Shown here: positions 31,398 through 40,622 of the stretch, piece after piece | How positions within the stretch are numbered: the first letter of the stretch is position 1 | How the letters are laid out: each line of letters begins with the position of its first letter | Assembly (NCBI GenBank): GCA_900540805.1 | Contig: UQHL01000001.1 | Span: 1-64,000 of the forward strand | Origin: an uncultured Eubacteriales bacterium | GTDB lineage: Bacteria; Bacillota; Clostridia; Christensenellales; Borkfalkiaceae | DNA: 64,000 bases | Direction: 5' to 3' | Notes under the pieces: model-generated | The model's input: only the letters and a program-made list of their open reading frames with translations | Database searches by the model: none | What the model was told of the DNA's origin: nothing | Translations under genes and position numbers: made by a program

Positions 31398-34300
31398 CTA
31401 CTCCACGTCCGTTTCGAAACCGAGGCGGATATTGACGATGCTGCATCGGATTCGGCTCGGCTCGAGACGCATAATCCGCGAAACGGCCTTTTTATACAGC
31501 GACAGCTGAGACGCGTAATGTTCCCGCAGCGCGGCCGCGCTCTTTCCCGAATATTTATAATCGATTATGCGCACCTCCCCCGTATCGGCAACAGCCAAAA
31601 GATCGATCGCCCCCTGAAAGAGCACGGTCTCTTCCGCGCACGTCCCGCACGCGGCGGGCGCTTCAAGCGACATCTCCCCCACGGGAAGAGAGACAAGAAA
31701 CTGTTGTTCCCGATACAGCCGCATGCCCGACAGCTCGGAAAAAACAGGATTGGACAAAACTTCCGCCAGCTTTTTCTCCTCCAAAAGAGCAAACTGCTCC
31801 TCGGGCAAAGCCTTTTCTTTTTTCATTCGGCCAAGCTCCCGCGAGACTGTCTCCCGCAGAAATTCTTCTCCGTATCCGCTCTGCAACAGAGAAAAATCGA
31901 AATGTTCCAGAAAAGCATGGTACGCGGTTCCCTGGAGAGGCGCCGTTTTTTCCATCTCTGCCGCCTCGTATTCCCGACTTTCGTCGAATAAAACGGGAAC
32001 GGAAAAATACTCCCGCGCGTACTCCCTCGGCTTTTCGCCGTCCTGTGCCTTCAAAAGCGCCGTGGCGGAGCTTTTTACCGAAAGGCGCTCCGTGCCTTTG
32101 AACGGATATTCCCAAGAAAACGCTTTGACGATGGAATCCGTCAATTCGGGATCGGGACGAGTGACGAGTGCAGTCCGTTCCTGATAGGGCAGCTCGAACA
32201 ATTCCTCCTCCGAGATATACTTTTCCCATACGGAAAAATCAACGAAATCGGCACAGGATCGTGCGTAGCGCGCGTCGGGTGCAGGCGGCCGCCCCGTAAA
32301 CATCATGTGGAGACCGTATTTTGCGCGCGTCATCGCCACATAAAAGAGATTCAGCTCGTCCTTGACGCTGTCCTCCTCCCCTTTCTTTTCGCACAGCCGA
32401 CGGAGCAAAGTCCCGCAGACGGTCATATTTTCCCGACGGTAACATCGCGGAGCGAGGCCGAATTCCTCGTCGAACAGCACTTCGTCGCGGTCCGCGCCGT
32501 GAAAGAGCACGCTGAGATCGTCGAGAATGACGACGGGATATTCCAGCCCCTTAGAGGCATGCATCGTCAAAACACGAACCGCGTTTTCCCCGCCGTTTTC
32601 ACTGTATTCGATACGCCCCCCCAGCGCGCGGAGCCGATCGAGAAATTCGTGCACGGTGAGCGGTTCGGGCTCCAGCGTTTCGGCGATAAAGCGATGTATC
32701 CGCTTCAGACAGCCCGCGCCGTTATCGCGGGAAAGGAGCCGAGCCTCCATATGCGTTTCCGAGAGAATTTTAGACAAAATCTCCCCCGCGTCGGCTACGG
32801 CCGCCAACGCGCGGACCTTTTCGAAATAGGCGTAAAACCCGTTTAGTTTATGCGCAATTTTGTCTTTTTTCTCCGCCGAATACGCGCGGCAGCATTCGCG
32901 GAAAAAACGTTTGTCGGGATAGGCGAGACGGATAGCGGACAAATCCTCGGCCGTCATGTCACCCATGGCGGAGAGCAAGGCGGAACACAACGGAATATCC
33001 TGTTCGGCGTTGTCGATGAGGCTTAAAATGTCCTCGAGAGCCTTTATTTCGGGATAATCGCAGATATTGACGGCGGCGGAGGCTGTTACGGGAATCCCCT
33101 CGTCGGAGAGCGCGGCGATCACCTCCGTGATACGGCCGCTCTTTTTTCTCGACAAAACCGCAATATCCGAATATTCCACCCGTTTGAAAACGCCGTCGTC
33201 GGGATCGTACCAACGCGCGTTGCGTTCGCTTTCGATAATGTGGCGGATCTGCTTCGCGTACGTCGAAGCCTCCGCTTTCGCCTTCAGCCAGCTCGCCTCC
33301 ACCGAATAGACGCCCCGACGCTCCGCCCCCTTTTTTTCCTTGTCTTTCGGAAGGAGATGGATTTGCACGCGGCCGCTCTCCGCCGCATACCTGCCCCCCC
33401 GCTCCATCACCGAACCGTCCGCGTAATCGACGTCCGAATTTTTTCTCGTCATCGCCAGAAGGAACTGCGAATTGACGGCGTCGAGCACTGCGTCGGAGCT
33501 TCGGAAATTGCGGGTAAGATAGAGGGAGGACGCGGCCGCCGTTCCCTCAAACTCCCGCTGTTTTTCCGCAAAAAATACCGATTTGCTTCCTCGGAAGCCG
33601 TAAATGGACTGCTTTATATCTCCCACGAGAAACACGTTTTCCCCGCCCACCGCGGACAAAAGCTTCTCCTGCACGGGATTGACGTCCTGATATTCGTCCA
33701 CAAACACGTAACGGTATTTTCCCCGCACCTCTTCGGCAATCTGCGGTAAAGACAACAGCTCGAGCGCGATATGCTCCAGGTCGTTGTAATCCAAAAGCGC
33801 CTTTTCGCGCTTGAGCTCCCCGTACTTTTCGTCGAATTTCAGAAGATATTCCGAAAGACTTTCCGCAATCGCGCCCGACGACAGATAGTTTTGAAGCTCC
33901 TCCTCCCGCGAAAGCGTATCGGCCAATTCGGCAAAAATCCCTTTTACCTTATCCTTGACGGCGGCAAGCGCCGCAACGTGGTCGGCGAATTGCGGTGTAT
34001 CGTCCTTTTTGAGCCGTTCCTTAGCCGAAAAGGCGGGGCAGGGTTGAGCGCAGGCGGCAAAATAGTCGGGCGCGGTCAAAAGAGAAGCGAGCGCCGTCAA
34101 CAGCTCCTCGGCGTTATCGGCGGATTTTTTTCGACCGACTTCCTCGAAATAAGCCCTTTCCGCTTCCGCGCGCGACGAATACCACGCGCATTTTTCCTTT
34201 AACCGCGAAAACAATCCTTCCGCGATTGAATCGAATTTTTCCTCGGTAAAGGAAGCGGCATTTTTCAAAAAGTCTCTGTAATCCGCCCGCATACGCAGTT

Positions 34301-34844
34301 TCGAATAGGTATCCGTGAGAATACCGCGCAGGCGGTTGTCGCTCTTTTTTCTCCAATAGACGGACAACAGGCGCATAAAATGCTCGTCGCCCCGTTCGTA
34401 CGCCTCCTCGAATACCTCGTCGAGAGCATTACTGCGAAGCTGGGTTCCGTCGGCGTCGTCCTCGGCTATGACGGAAAAATCGCTGTCCACGCCTGCGGCG
34501 AAAAAGTGCGAGCGAATGAGCTTGGAACAAAAGGAATGTATGGTGGAGATATCCGCGCCGGGCACTTCCGCGAGCTGTTTTTTCAGCTCGGAACGCTGAG
34601 CGGCCGACGTATCGGGCGAATTGATAGCCTTGATCAGCGCCTTGCGCAATTTTTCCTTCATCTGTGCCGCCGCCTTTTTCGTAAAAGTAACCGCGAGGAT
34701 TTCCCTGACATCGACGCCCGAAGTAATCAGCCTCACGATTTTTTCGATCATGACGGTGGTTTTGCCGCTGCCCGCGGAAGCGGAGACGATGGTTTTTCCC
34801 GCCGCGGCGATTGCGGCCTGCTGCTCCTCCGTAAAATTATTCAT
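31398..34844 (-). CDS. addA: AddA subunit of the AddAB helicase-nuclease
   Basis: A 1148-residue protein. With AddB it resects double-strand breaks for RecA-dependent repair. Visible are the UvrD-type Q motif TEEQQAAI and Walker A SASAGSGKT (residues 21-29), YRYVFVDEYQDVNPVQ as motif II, NFRSSDAVLDAVN as motif IV, VRVLTMHASKGLEYPVVIL as motif V, and the C-terminal RecB-type nuclease core DLLAVADTGEVRIIDYKYSG with the catalytic Asp and Lys. Length is typical. It overlaps addB by 8 bp. Confidence 0.95.
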   Translation of the reverse strand: MNNFTEEQQAAIAAAGKTIVSASAGSGKTTVMIEKIVRLITSGVDVREILAVTFTKKAAAQMKEKLRKALIKAINSPDTSAAQRSELKKQLAEVPGADISTIHSFCSKLIRSHFFAAGVDSDFSVIAEDDADGTQLRSNALDEVFEEAYERGDEHFMRLLSVYWRKKSDNRLRGILTDTYSKLRMRADYRDFLKNAASFTEEKFDSIAEGLFSRLKEKCAWYSSRAEAERAYFEEVGRKKSADNAEELLTALASLLTAPDYFAACAQPCPAFSAKERLKKDDTPQFADHVAALAAVKDKVKGIFAELADTLSREEELQNYLSSGAIAESLSEYLLKFDEKYGELKREKALLDYNDLEHIALELLSLPQIAEEVRGKYRYVFVDEYQDVNPVQEKLLSAVGGENVFLVGDIKQSIYGFRGSKSVFFAEKQREFEGTAAASSLYLTRNFRSSDAVLDAVNSQFLLAMTRKNSDVDYADGSVMERGGRYAAESGRVQIHLLPKDKEKKGAERRGVYSVEASWLKAKAEASTYAKQIRHIIESERNARWYDPDDGVFKRVEYSDIAVLSRKKSGRITEVIAALSDEGIPVTASAAVNICDYPEIKALEDILSLIDNAEQDIPLCSALLSAMGDMTAEDLSAIRLAYPDKRFFRECCRAYSAEKKDKIAHKLNGFYAYFEKVRALAAVADAGEILSKILSETHMEARLLSRDNGAGCLKRIHRFIAETLEPEPLTVHEFLDRLRALGGRIEYSENGGENAVRVLTMHASKGLEYPVVILDDLSVLFHGADRDEVLFDEEFGLAPRCYRRENMTVCGTLLRRLCEKKGEEDSVKDELNLFYVAMTRAKYGLHMMFTGRPPAPDARYARSCADFVDFSVWEKYISEEELFELPYQERTALVTRPDPELTDSIVKAFSWEYPFKGTERLSVKSSATALLKAQDGEKPREYAREYFSVPVLFDESREYEAAEMEKTAPLQGTAYHAFLEHFDFSLLQSGYGEEFLRETVSRELGRMKKEKALPEEQFALLEEKKLAEVLSNPVFSELSGMRLYREQQFLVSLPVGEMSLEAPAACGTCAEETVLFQGAIDLLAVADTGEVRIIDYKYSGKSAAALREHYASQLSLYKKAVSRIMRLEPSRIRCSIVNIRLGFETDVE

Positions 34845-37800
34845 GTTTCGCCTCCTCGTCCGCAGTTGTATGGTGAATATAGACTTTATTCCTCTCTTCC
34901 GCGATTTTGTCGTCTATATATGCCGTAGCTTCATCTTTCGTCGTTTTCCCGTCGATATGCATATCTGCCCCATCCGCCGTTTTTCCGTCAATGTGCGCAT
35001 TGTCCTCGCCGTCGCGGTGCCGACGCGCGATTTCCGCAATCGTTTTCGGCTTGATGCTCTCCTCCACGCGCTCGGGCGTCAGGTCGTAGTTAAACCCGCA
35101 CATGCCCCCGTAACGGCAATAGGTGCATTCTCCCTTGTAGGGCGTGGGCGCGATAAAGCCGTTTTTCAGCTCCTCCGAGCCCTGCCGCGCCTCATACACC
35201 GCATAATCGAGAAAATTTCGAAACGTCTCCTCGTCCATCACTTTGTCGAGGCGGGAATTATCTTTCAATTGCGCGTCGAAAAATTCGCTTTTGCCTCCTT
35301 CCCCGAGACTTACGTCCCCGCTGAGGAGCGCCTCCTCGTCGCCGTTCAAAAATCCCTTCATGCGGAATTTCCCTTCCGCTGTCTTGCTGTAGGAAACGGA
35401 CGCGGGGAAATAAAATACGCCCGCGGGAACGCGCCCGCCCTTGACGGCGGACATGTACAGCTGCAATTGCAATTTGCGGCCCGTATAATAGGAGAGGGGC
35501 GAATCGTCGATATTTCCCGTCTTATAGTCGATGACGCGGACAAATTTTTCCGTGCCGTCCACCCGATCGATCTTGCCGCGGAACGCGGGCGTACTCACCG
35601 CCTTTTCCGTCTCCTCCACCCTGTACGCCGAACCCTTCAGCTGACGGAATACCGCCGCGGCCACCTCCATGCCCTCGGCCAGAAGGCTGTCGGAGGAATA
35701 GCCGCCCGCGGCCGTATCCGCCTGCGCCGCATACAGCGGTTTTTTCAAAAGCTCCCGTCCCGTCTCCTCCGCATAAGCGCGCGCTTCCGCCTCCGTGGCG
35801 CAATCGCCCAGCTTTGCCGTCGTCTTTTCGAGGAGAGCATGCACGAAATTACCCGAATCGGCCGCCATCACCGCCGTTTCTTCCCGTTCCTTAAGCTTCA
35901 GCCCCTGCGAAGCAAAATTGCAGAACGGACAGCAGAAATAGCTTTCCAGCATGGTAGGCGAAATTTGGCCGTCCCTGAAAAACAGCCGTTCTCCGCATTC
36001 GACGCGTACCTGCCCCTCGCATTTTTCAAGATAGTCGTTCCTTTCCTCCACGCTCAAAATTTCCAGAGCGGCATACAGGGAGGAATATTCCCGCCGCGTA
36101 TCCTCGCGGCAACGCTCGTATTCGTTCTTTTTAATGAGCAGCTCGCGGATTGCGGGGGATACGGCCGAGCATTTGTATTTGAAATCCGCGTCGGGCAGTT
36201 TCTTTTCCGCCTGAAGCCTCAGGCCCTTTTTGTCCGCAAACAGCCCGTCAACGTAGCGGAATACGTCGCTTAAAGAGGGCTCGCTGCCGTCCGCCGCCAG
36301 GGGATAGGAGAGACAGAGCATATCCGTAAAGGTACATAAATTAAGCGACGCGCTTTCGCGGCTGCGAAGATTTACCTCGGCTACCGTAGGCTCCAGCAAC
36401 GTTTTCACCTCGGCCAGCCGCTCGATTTCCCGATCGGAAACAAGGGCGGTGTCGTCGGCGTTGCGGGGCACGTCGTCCGTCATGCCCGCGGCAAACAGCA
36501 CGCGCACTTTCTCGATACGGCTGTCCGTTATATCCCCGACAAATACCGCGTCCGCCTTTAAGGGGATCAGCGAAATATCCGTCGCATCCAGCCCGTCGGC
36601 GAGCACCGTCTCAAATTCCGAGGCCGTCATCTCCCGTTCCCCCGTCAACAGCTCCGCTTCGTCCAGCACCCGTTTGAGCGCGCCTGAAATTTGAGAAAGA
36701 TAACTTCCGTATCCCGTCTCCCCGACACTCTCCGAAAGCTCCTTCAGTTTTTCCTCAACGGAAAAATCCGAAAGAATCCGCCTGACGGCACGGCAGTATT
36801 CTTTTCCCCGCGCTTTTCGGGGTATGCCCCGCGTCGCCTGCAGCAGCCTTTCGCGGCACGCTTCCAGCTCCGCGCGGTTGTACGCATCGACAAGCTCCCC
36901 CGTCTTGATCTCCCGCTTCGCGCCGCCGCGGTAATTGGCAAATTTCAAAAGATAATTGCGGTAAGCGTCGCTCGGCCCGAAAAAGACGTTCTGCGTCAGC
37001 CCCTGTACGGCCGCGGGCGAGTAGCCTTCGCGTACGGCGGCGAAACAGCCCAACAAAAATCGGCTCAGCGGGTGGCGTTTGAGGGATTTTTTCTCGTCGA
37101 AAAACCACGGAATGCCGTATTCGTCGAACGTCTTTTTGAAGGGCAGCGAATATCCAGCCATATCGGGCACGAGGACGGCGATATCGCGGTAACGGAGAGC
37201 GGGCCTCTCCGCCAAAAGCTTTTTGATATTCGCGGCGATATATTCCGCCTCCCCGCTTTTGTCCTCCGCCTCGAAAATGCGTATTTTATCCGTTTTCATG
37301 CGTTCGCCCGCCAGACGTTCGGGATTGAACAGCCCCGCGCGCAGCACTTCCGCTTCCCCTTCGAGGGGAGTCCCCAGCGAACGCACCTGCACCTTGCCAT
37401 ACCCCTCGCAGGCCTTTGTAAAGGCGGAAAACGCGCGGTTGGTATATATCTCCTCTTTTCCCGAGCAGAATATGCCCAGCACGTTGGCGCCCGTCTCGGC
37501 CGCCGCGCGGATCGCCTCCGCCGCCTGCGCCGTAAAGGAGGTAAAACAAAGGAAAAAGATATTTGCGCCGCGAAGATTTGCGTCGTGGCGGATACAATCG
37601 GGCAGGAGGGAAAGATAGCGGCTTTCGTCCACATACCCCTTCTCTCTCAAAAAGGCGGTATATCCCTCGTAAATCGCCGCCAGATCGGAGACCTTGTCCT
37701 TCAGCATGTCCTGCGGCAGGAGAGACAAGCTTTCGGCAAGGGTTTCGGGCGTTACCTCGGACGCGGCCAGCTGCGCCACCGTCTCGTAAATACATTTGGC

Positions 37801-38121
37801 GTTGTTTTTGATCCCCGAGGCCGACGTAAAACACTTCAACGCCCTTTTGCGCTGAAGCTCGGTCATGATTCCCCCGATCGCCATGACGGAACCCTGCTTG
37901 GTCAAAATCCTTTCGTCCGTTTTCAAAAACCGCGCAAACGTCGTGACGGAAGAAAAAAAGGTACCGCCCGTTTTCCGCGTCAGCGCCTGCTCCGCGATCA
38001 GCGTGAGCCTGTCCTCGCAGAAAATGAGATTCCTCCCGCCCCTGCTTTCGTACGCCGCCGCATATTCCGCCATGATCTCCATACATTCCGACAGGGTGTA
38101 AGCATTCAAAACCGCTATCAT
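34837..38121 (-). CDS. addB: AddB subunit of the AddAB helicase-nuclease
   Basis: A 1094-residue protein. The start at 38121 (MIAVLNAYTLSECM) has GGGAGG upstream; the longer frame begins in unrelated sequence. The nuclease core KIDRVDGTEKFVRVIDYKTG and the iron-sulfur cysteines (FCCPFC, then CTYCRYGGMC near residue 1020) are in place. The Walker-like region of active helicases is absent, as expected for the chi-scanning subunit. The last 55 residues are an unusual tail of degenerate repeats (HIDGKT, HIDGKT, YIDDKI, YIHHTT), added after the normal end. Confidence 0.93.
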   Translation of the reverse strand: MIAVLNAYTLSECMEIMAEYAAAYESRGGRNLIFCEDRLTLIAEQALTRKTGGTFFSSVTTFARFLKTDERILTKQGSVMAIGGIMTELQRKRALKCFTSASGIKNNAKCIYETVAQLAASEVTPETLAESLSLLPQDMLKDKVSDLAAIYEGYTAFLREKGYVDESRYLSLLPDCIRHDANLRGANIFFLCFTSFTAQAAEAIRAAAETGANVLGIFCSGKEEIYTNRAFSAFTKACEGYGKVQVRSLGTPLEGEAEVLRAGLFNPERLAGERMKTDKIRIFEAEDKSGEAEYIAANIKKLLAERPALRYRDIAVLVPDMAGYSLPFKKTFDEYGIPWFFDEKKSLKRHPLSRFLLGCFAAVREGYSPAAVQGLTQNVFFGPSDAYRNYLLKFANYRGGAKREIKTGELVDAYNRAELEACRERLLQATRGIPRKARGKEYCRAVRRILSDFSVEEKLKELSESVGETGYGSYLSQISGALKRVLDEAELLTGEREMTASEFETVLADGLDATDISLIPLKADAVFVGDITDSRIEKVRVLFAAGMTDDVPRNADDTALVSDREIERLAEVKTLLEPTVAEVNLRSRESASLNLCTFTDMLCLSYPLAADGSEPSLSDVFRYVDGLFADKKGLRLQAEKKLPDADFKYKCSAVSPAIRELLIKKNEYERCREDTRREYSSLYAALEILSVEERNDYLEKCEGQVRVECGERLFFRDGQISPTMLESYFCCPFCNFASQGLKLKEREETAVMAADSGNFVHALLEKTTAKLGDCATEAEARAYAEETGRELLKKPLYAAQADTAAGGYSSDSLLAEGMEVAAAVFRQLKGSAYRVEETEKAVSTPAFRGKIDRVDGTEKFVRVIDYKTGNIDDSPLSYYTGRKLQLQLYMSAVKGGRVPAGVFYFPASVSYSKTAEGKFRMKGFLNGDEEALLSGDVSLGEGGKSEFFDAQLKDNSRLDKVMDEETFRNFLDYAVYEARQGSEELKNGFIAPTPYKGECTYCRYGGMCGFNYDLTPERVEESIKPKTIAEIARRHRDGEDNAHIDGKTADGADMHIDGKTTKDEATAYIDDKIAEERNKVYIHHTTADEEAKHE

Positions 38122-38298
38122 CCGTTTGCCTCCCGCACCTTCTTCTCCGCCCGCCCTCGACAACAGGCGCGAAAACTTTTGTAAATCCCTCGCCGCTTCT
38201 ATACTTACGGATTTTTTCTATATACCGCGCGCCGGATACGCCCCGACGAGGCGGGGGAAATCTCCGCAAATTTTCCGCGCCCGAACAGTTTCCTTTCT

Positions 38299-38327
38299 AT
38301 TATAGCATATCGCACGAAAAAATTTCA
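38299..38327 (-). promoter_or_regulatory. likely promoter of addBA
   Basis: TATAAT on the minus strand at 38299-38304 with a weak upstream hexamer (TGAAAT/CTGAAA) at 17-18 bp. The leader to the addB ATG would be about 170 nt. The rest of the 306-bp gap (38122-38427) holds only the divergent promoter at 38369-38397. Confidence 0.5.
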
Positions 38328-38368
38328 GCTTTTTTTCACATTAAATTCGCATAAATCTCTATTTTGTT

Positions 38369-38397
38369 TTTACAAATCCCGAAAGATGTGTTATAAT
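38369..38397 (+). promoter_or_regulatory. sigma-A promoter of the lipoprotein gene
   Basis: TTTACA (38369-38374), 17-bp spacer, TATAAT (38392-38397). The start would be near 38404, about 24 nt before the ATG at 38428. Confidence 0.8.
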
Positions 38398-38427
38398 GAT
38401 AAGGATTTGAAAAATCGGAGCCATCAC

Positions 38428-39411
38428 ATGAAAAAGAAAAAAATGCTTATTTTAACTTCTTCGGCGCTCTGCGCGATTCTTTTTTCCTCGTGCAGCACGG
38501 GAAGTTACACCAGCTTTAACGCCAACTGGTACGAAAACACCGCCATCAACACCATAGACGCCAAAGCAAACGACGAAAAACTCACTTACGACGTCGCCCT
38601 TGCAAAGGACAGCGGGCTTAACTCCTCCTATAAAGTTTCCTATACCTCGGGGACCTACAGCACCGTTCTCTCTACCGAAATCAAAAAAAATTCTGACGGA
38701 AAGGACGAGCTGTTTTATTCGTACAGCACCGATTTCAGCATTTCCGTACAGTTTCTCTTCGGCAACGAAACGTCGGAGATCTTTAAGGACACGGTCACTT
38801 CCAAAGTGCTTTTCCGAAGCATCCAGACGGGGCTTCAGCCTATATATTCCGAAAAGAAAGTGCACAGCCATTCCCCCAACGGCCTGACGCCCGTAACGCT
38901 CGAGGCCTGCTACACCGAATACAACTATAGCGTCGTCGTCGATTATAATAATAACGGCGCCGCCGGCACCGCCGTGCTCACCGATCTCACGAAAGACGAC
39001 AGCAGCGTGACGACAAATTTCGAGATTTCCCAGAAATATTCCTACATCGACAACGAGGAGCTTTTGTTTGCGATCCGCGGCATGACGCTGACCGCGGCGC
39101 AGCAGGTCAATGTTTACAACGCCTCTTCCCGCGCCGTTCAGCCCGTCAAAGTTACGCCCGAGGCGGAAAAGACGGACACGTTCGATTTCGAGATCGACGG
39201 CGTCGGCAAGTCCCGCGAGATCACTTATTATCCCGCAAAAATCGCTTTGGCGATCACCAACCCCGGCTCCACGCTGACGGCATGGTACGCCAAAACGCAG
39301 CCCAGCCTGACCAACAACGTCTATCGCAACGTCATGCTGCGGCTGGAAACCCCGCTCTCCTATAATTTAGGAACGTTGGTCTATACCTTGAAAACGGCTC
39401 AATTCTCTTAA
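38428..39411 (+). CDS. secreted lipoprotein, unknown function
   Basis: A 327-residue protein with a lipoprotein signal: basic KKKKM, a hydrophobic core and the lipobox LFSSC, giving Cys22 as the lipidated residue. The mature part is beta-rich with many Thr, Ser and Asn (FNANWYENTAINTIDAK, YNYSVVVDYNNNGAAGTAVL). No family recognised. It has its own promoter and a good bidirectional terminator, so it is a single-gene unit. It is presumably anchored on the outer face of the membrane. Confidence 0.7.
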   Translation: MKKKKMLILTSSALCAILFSSCSTGSYTSFNANWYENTAINTIDAKANDEKLTYDVALAKDSGLNSSYKVSYTSGTYSTVLSTEIKKNSDGKDELFYSYSTDFSISVQFLFGNETSEIFKDTVTSKVLFRSIQTGLQPIYSEKKVHSHSPNGLTPVTLEACYTEYNYSVVVDYNNNGAAGTAVLTDLTKDDSSVTTNFEISQKYSYIDNEELLFAIRGMTLTAAQQVNVYNASSRAVQPVKVTPEAEKTDTFDFEIDGVGKSREITYYPAKIALAITNPGSTLTAWYAKTQPSLTNNVYRNVMLRLETPLSYNLGTLVYTLKTAQFS

Positions 39412-39433
39412 TTTTGCCTTATCAAAAAACTTT

Positions 39434-39466
39434 ACCGCCCGCGAGCATGCTCACGGGCGGTTTTTT
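39434..39466. terminator. bidirectional terminator between the lipoprotein and tetR genes
   Basis: CCGCCCG and CGGGCGG arms with an inner GAGC/GCTC pair, followed by TTTTTT on the plus strand and AAAAAA before it on the other. It overlaps the last codons of the convergent tetR-type gene. Confidence 0.85.
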
Positions 39467-40020
39467 ATCGTCTCGGCGTCCTCGGATACCAAGCCTTTCA
39501 TGAAAGAACAGCAAACCGAAGCCATTTCCTCGGGCGTTTCCCGCTTTTCCTTTTTCAGCCATTCGATAAAGACGTTATACATGGCGCCCGATAAAAAGTA
39601 AAGTCGGTACGAAGTCTCTGCGTTTTCGTCCTTGTGCAGATGCGGAAAAGCGGAACGGTTGAGACACTCTAAAATCACGTGTTCCTGTCCCGCGTCGATA
39701 ATCGTGCTCAAGGCGGAGGCGTAACGGTCGGCATAATCAAACATCGTCAGCCAGAAACGGTACCAATCCCCGTTGCGACGGTCCTCGTGACAGACGGGAT
39801 TGACGCTTTTGATAATGTAATCGATCAGACAGGTAAGCACGTCCGATTTCGCTTTGAAATGTCGGTAATAGGTCATGCGCGACACGCCCGCCTCCCGCAC
39901 GATATCCGTCACCTTAATACTTTCGTAGGGACGTTTGCGCATCATGCGCAACAGGCCCTCCACGATATACGTCCTCGCTTCCTCATTCATTTCCCCTTGG
40001 GGAATCTTTGCCCTCGACAT
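39451..40020 (-). CDS. TetR/AcrR-family regulator
   Basis: A 189-residue protein. The helix-turn-helix is at residues about 34-57 (SIKVTDIVREAGVSRMTYYR HF region). The remainder is the helical ligand and dimer domain, with a TetR_C-type ending (YNVFIEWLKKEKRETPEEMA). It lies 35 bp after hpt in the tilS-hpt unit, where ftsH is often found in Firmicutes. Its last codons form the left arm of the terminator. The target genes cannot be told from sequence; the MATE exporter gene upstream at 42100 is a candidate. Confidence 0.85.
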   Translation of the reverse strand: MSRAKIPQGEMNEEARTYIVEGLLRMMRKRPYESIKVTDIVREAGVSRMTYYRHFKAKSDVLTCLIDYIIKSVNPVCHEDRRNGDWYRFWLTMFDYADRYASALSTIIDAGQEHVILECLNRSAFPHLHKDENAETSYRLYFLSGAMYNVFIEWLKKEKRETPEEMASVCCSFMKGLVSEDAETIKNRP

Positions 40021-40055
40021 AGTTTCTCCACCTCTCTTTGCGGCGGCAAGGCGCT

Positions 40056-40595
40056 CTATTTCTCGTAAACGCAGCGTTTGAGCACGCCGATATACGGCAG
40101 ATTGCGGTATTCCTCGGCGTAGTCCATGCCGTACCCCACCACAAATTCGTCCTCGATGACAAAGCAGGTGTATTCGGGTTCCATAGGCACCTCGCGGCGC
40201 TGGGGCTTGTCGAGCAGCGTTACGATATTGACGCTGGACGGCGATCTCGAATTGAGCAGTTTCTTTAAGTTATAGAGAGTATTCCCCGAGTCGATAATGT
40301 CCTCGACGATCAGCACGTCCCGTCCCGCGATATCCGTCGTGAGGTCTTTTTTTACTTGCAGACAGCCCGTGGAAGTGGTTCCGCACCCATAGGAGGACAC
40401 CGCCATGAAATCCAGCTCCAGCGGCGTTTCCATATGGCGGATGAGGTCGGAAAAAAACATCACGCTCCCCTTCAAAATACACACCACGACGGGACGCCTG
40501 CCCTCGTAAAGCTTATCCAATTGAACCGCTACCTCCCGCACTCGGCCGGCGATCTGTTCCTCGGTGATCATAATTCTTTCCAAGTCCTGATTCAT
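40056..40595 (-). CDS. hpt: hypoxanthine-guanine phosphoribosyltransferase
   Basis: A 179-residue enzyme of purine salvage, converting hypoxanthine or guanine plus PRPP to IMP or GMP. The PRPP loop VLIVEDIIDSGNTL is at residues about 94-107, and VVVCILKGSVMFFSDLI and FVVGYGMDYAEEYRNLPYIG are the other conserved blocks. Length is typical. Clear GGAG site. It follows tilS by 27 bp, the usual tilS-hpt order of Firmicutes. Confidence 0.95.
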   Translation of the reverse strand: MNQDLERIMITEEQIAGRVREVAVQLDKLYEGRRPVVVCILKGSVMFFSDLIRHMETPLELDFMAVSSYGCGTTSTGCLQVKKDLTTDIAGRDVLIVEDIIDSGNTLYNLKKLLNSRSPSSVNIVTLLDKPQRREVPMEPEYTCFVIEDEFVVGYGMDYAEEYRNLPYIGVLKRCVYEK

Positions 40596-40622
40596 GGAAG
40601 TTTCTCCTTTTCTTTCGTGTCG

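Noticed and set aside
34621..38184. Long plus-strand frames (550 and 497 codons) opposite addB
   Set aside because: Antisense shadows of addB with Arg/Phe-rich composition and no ribosome binding sites.
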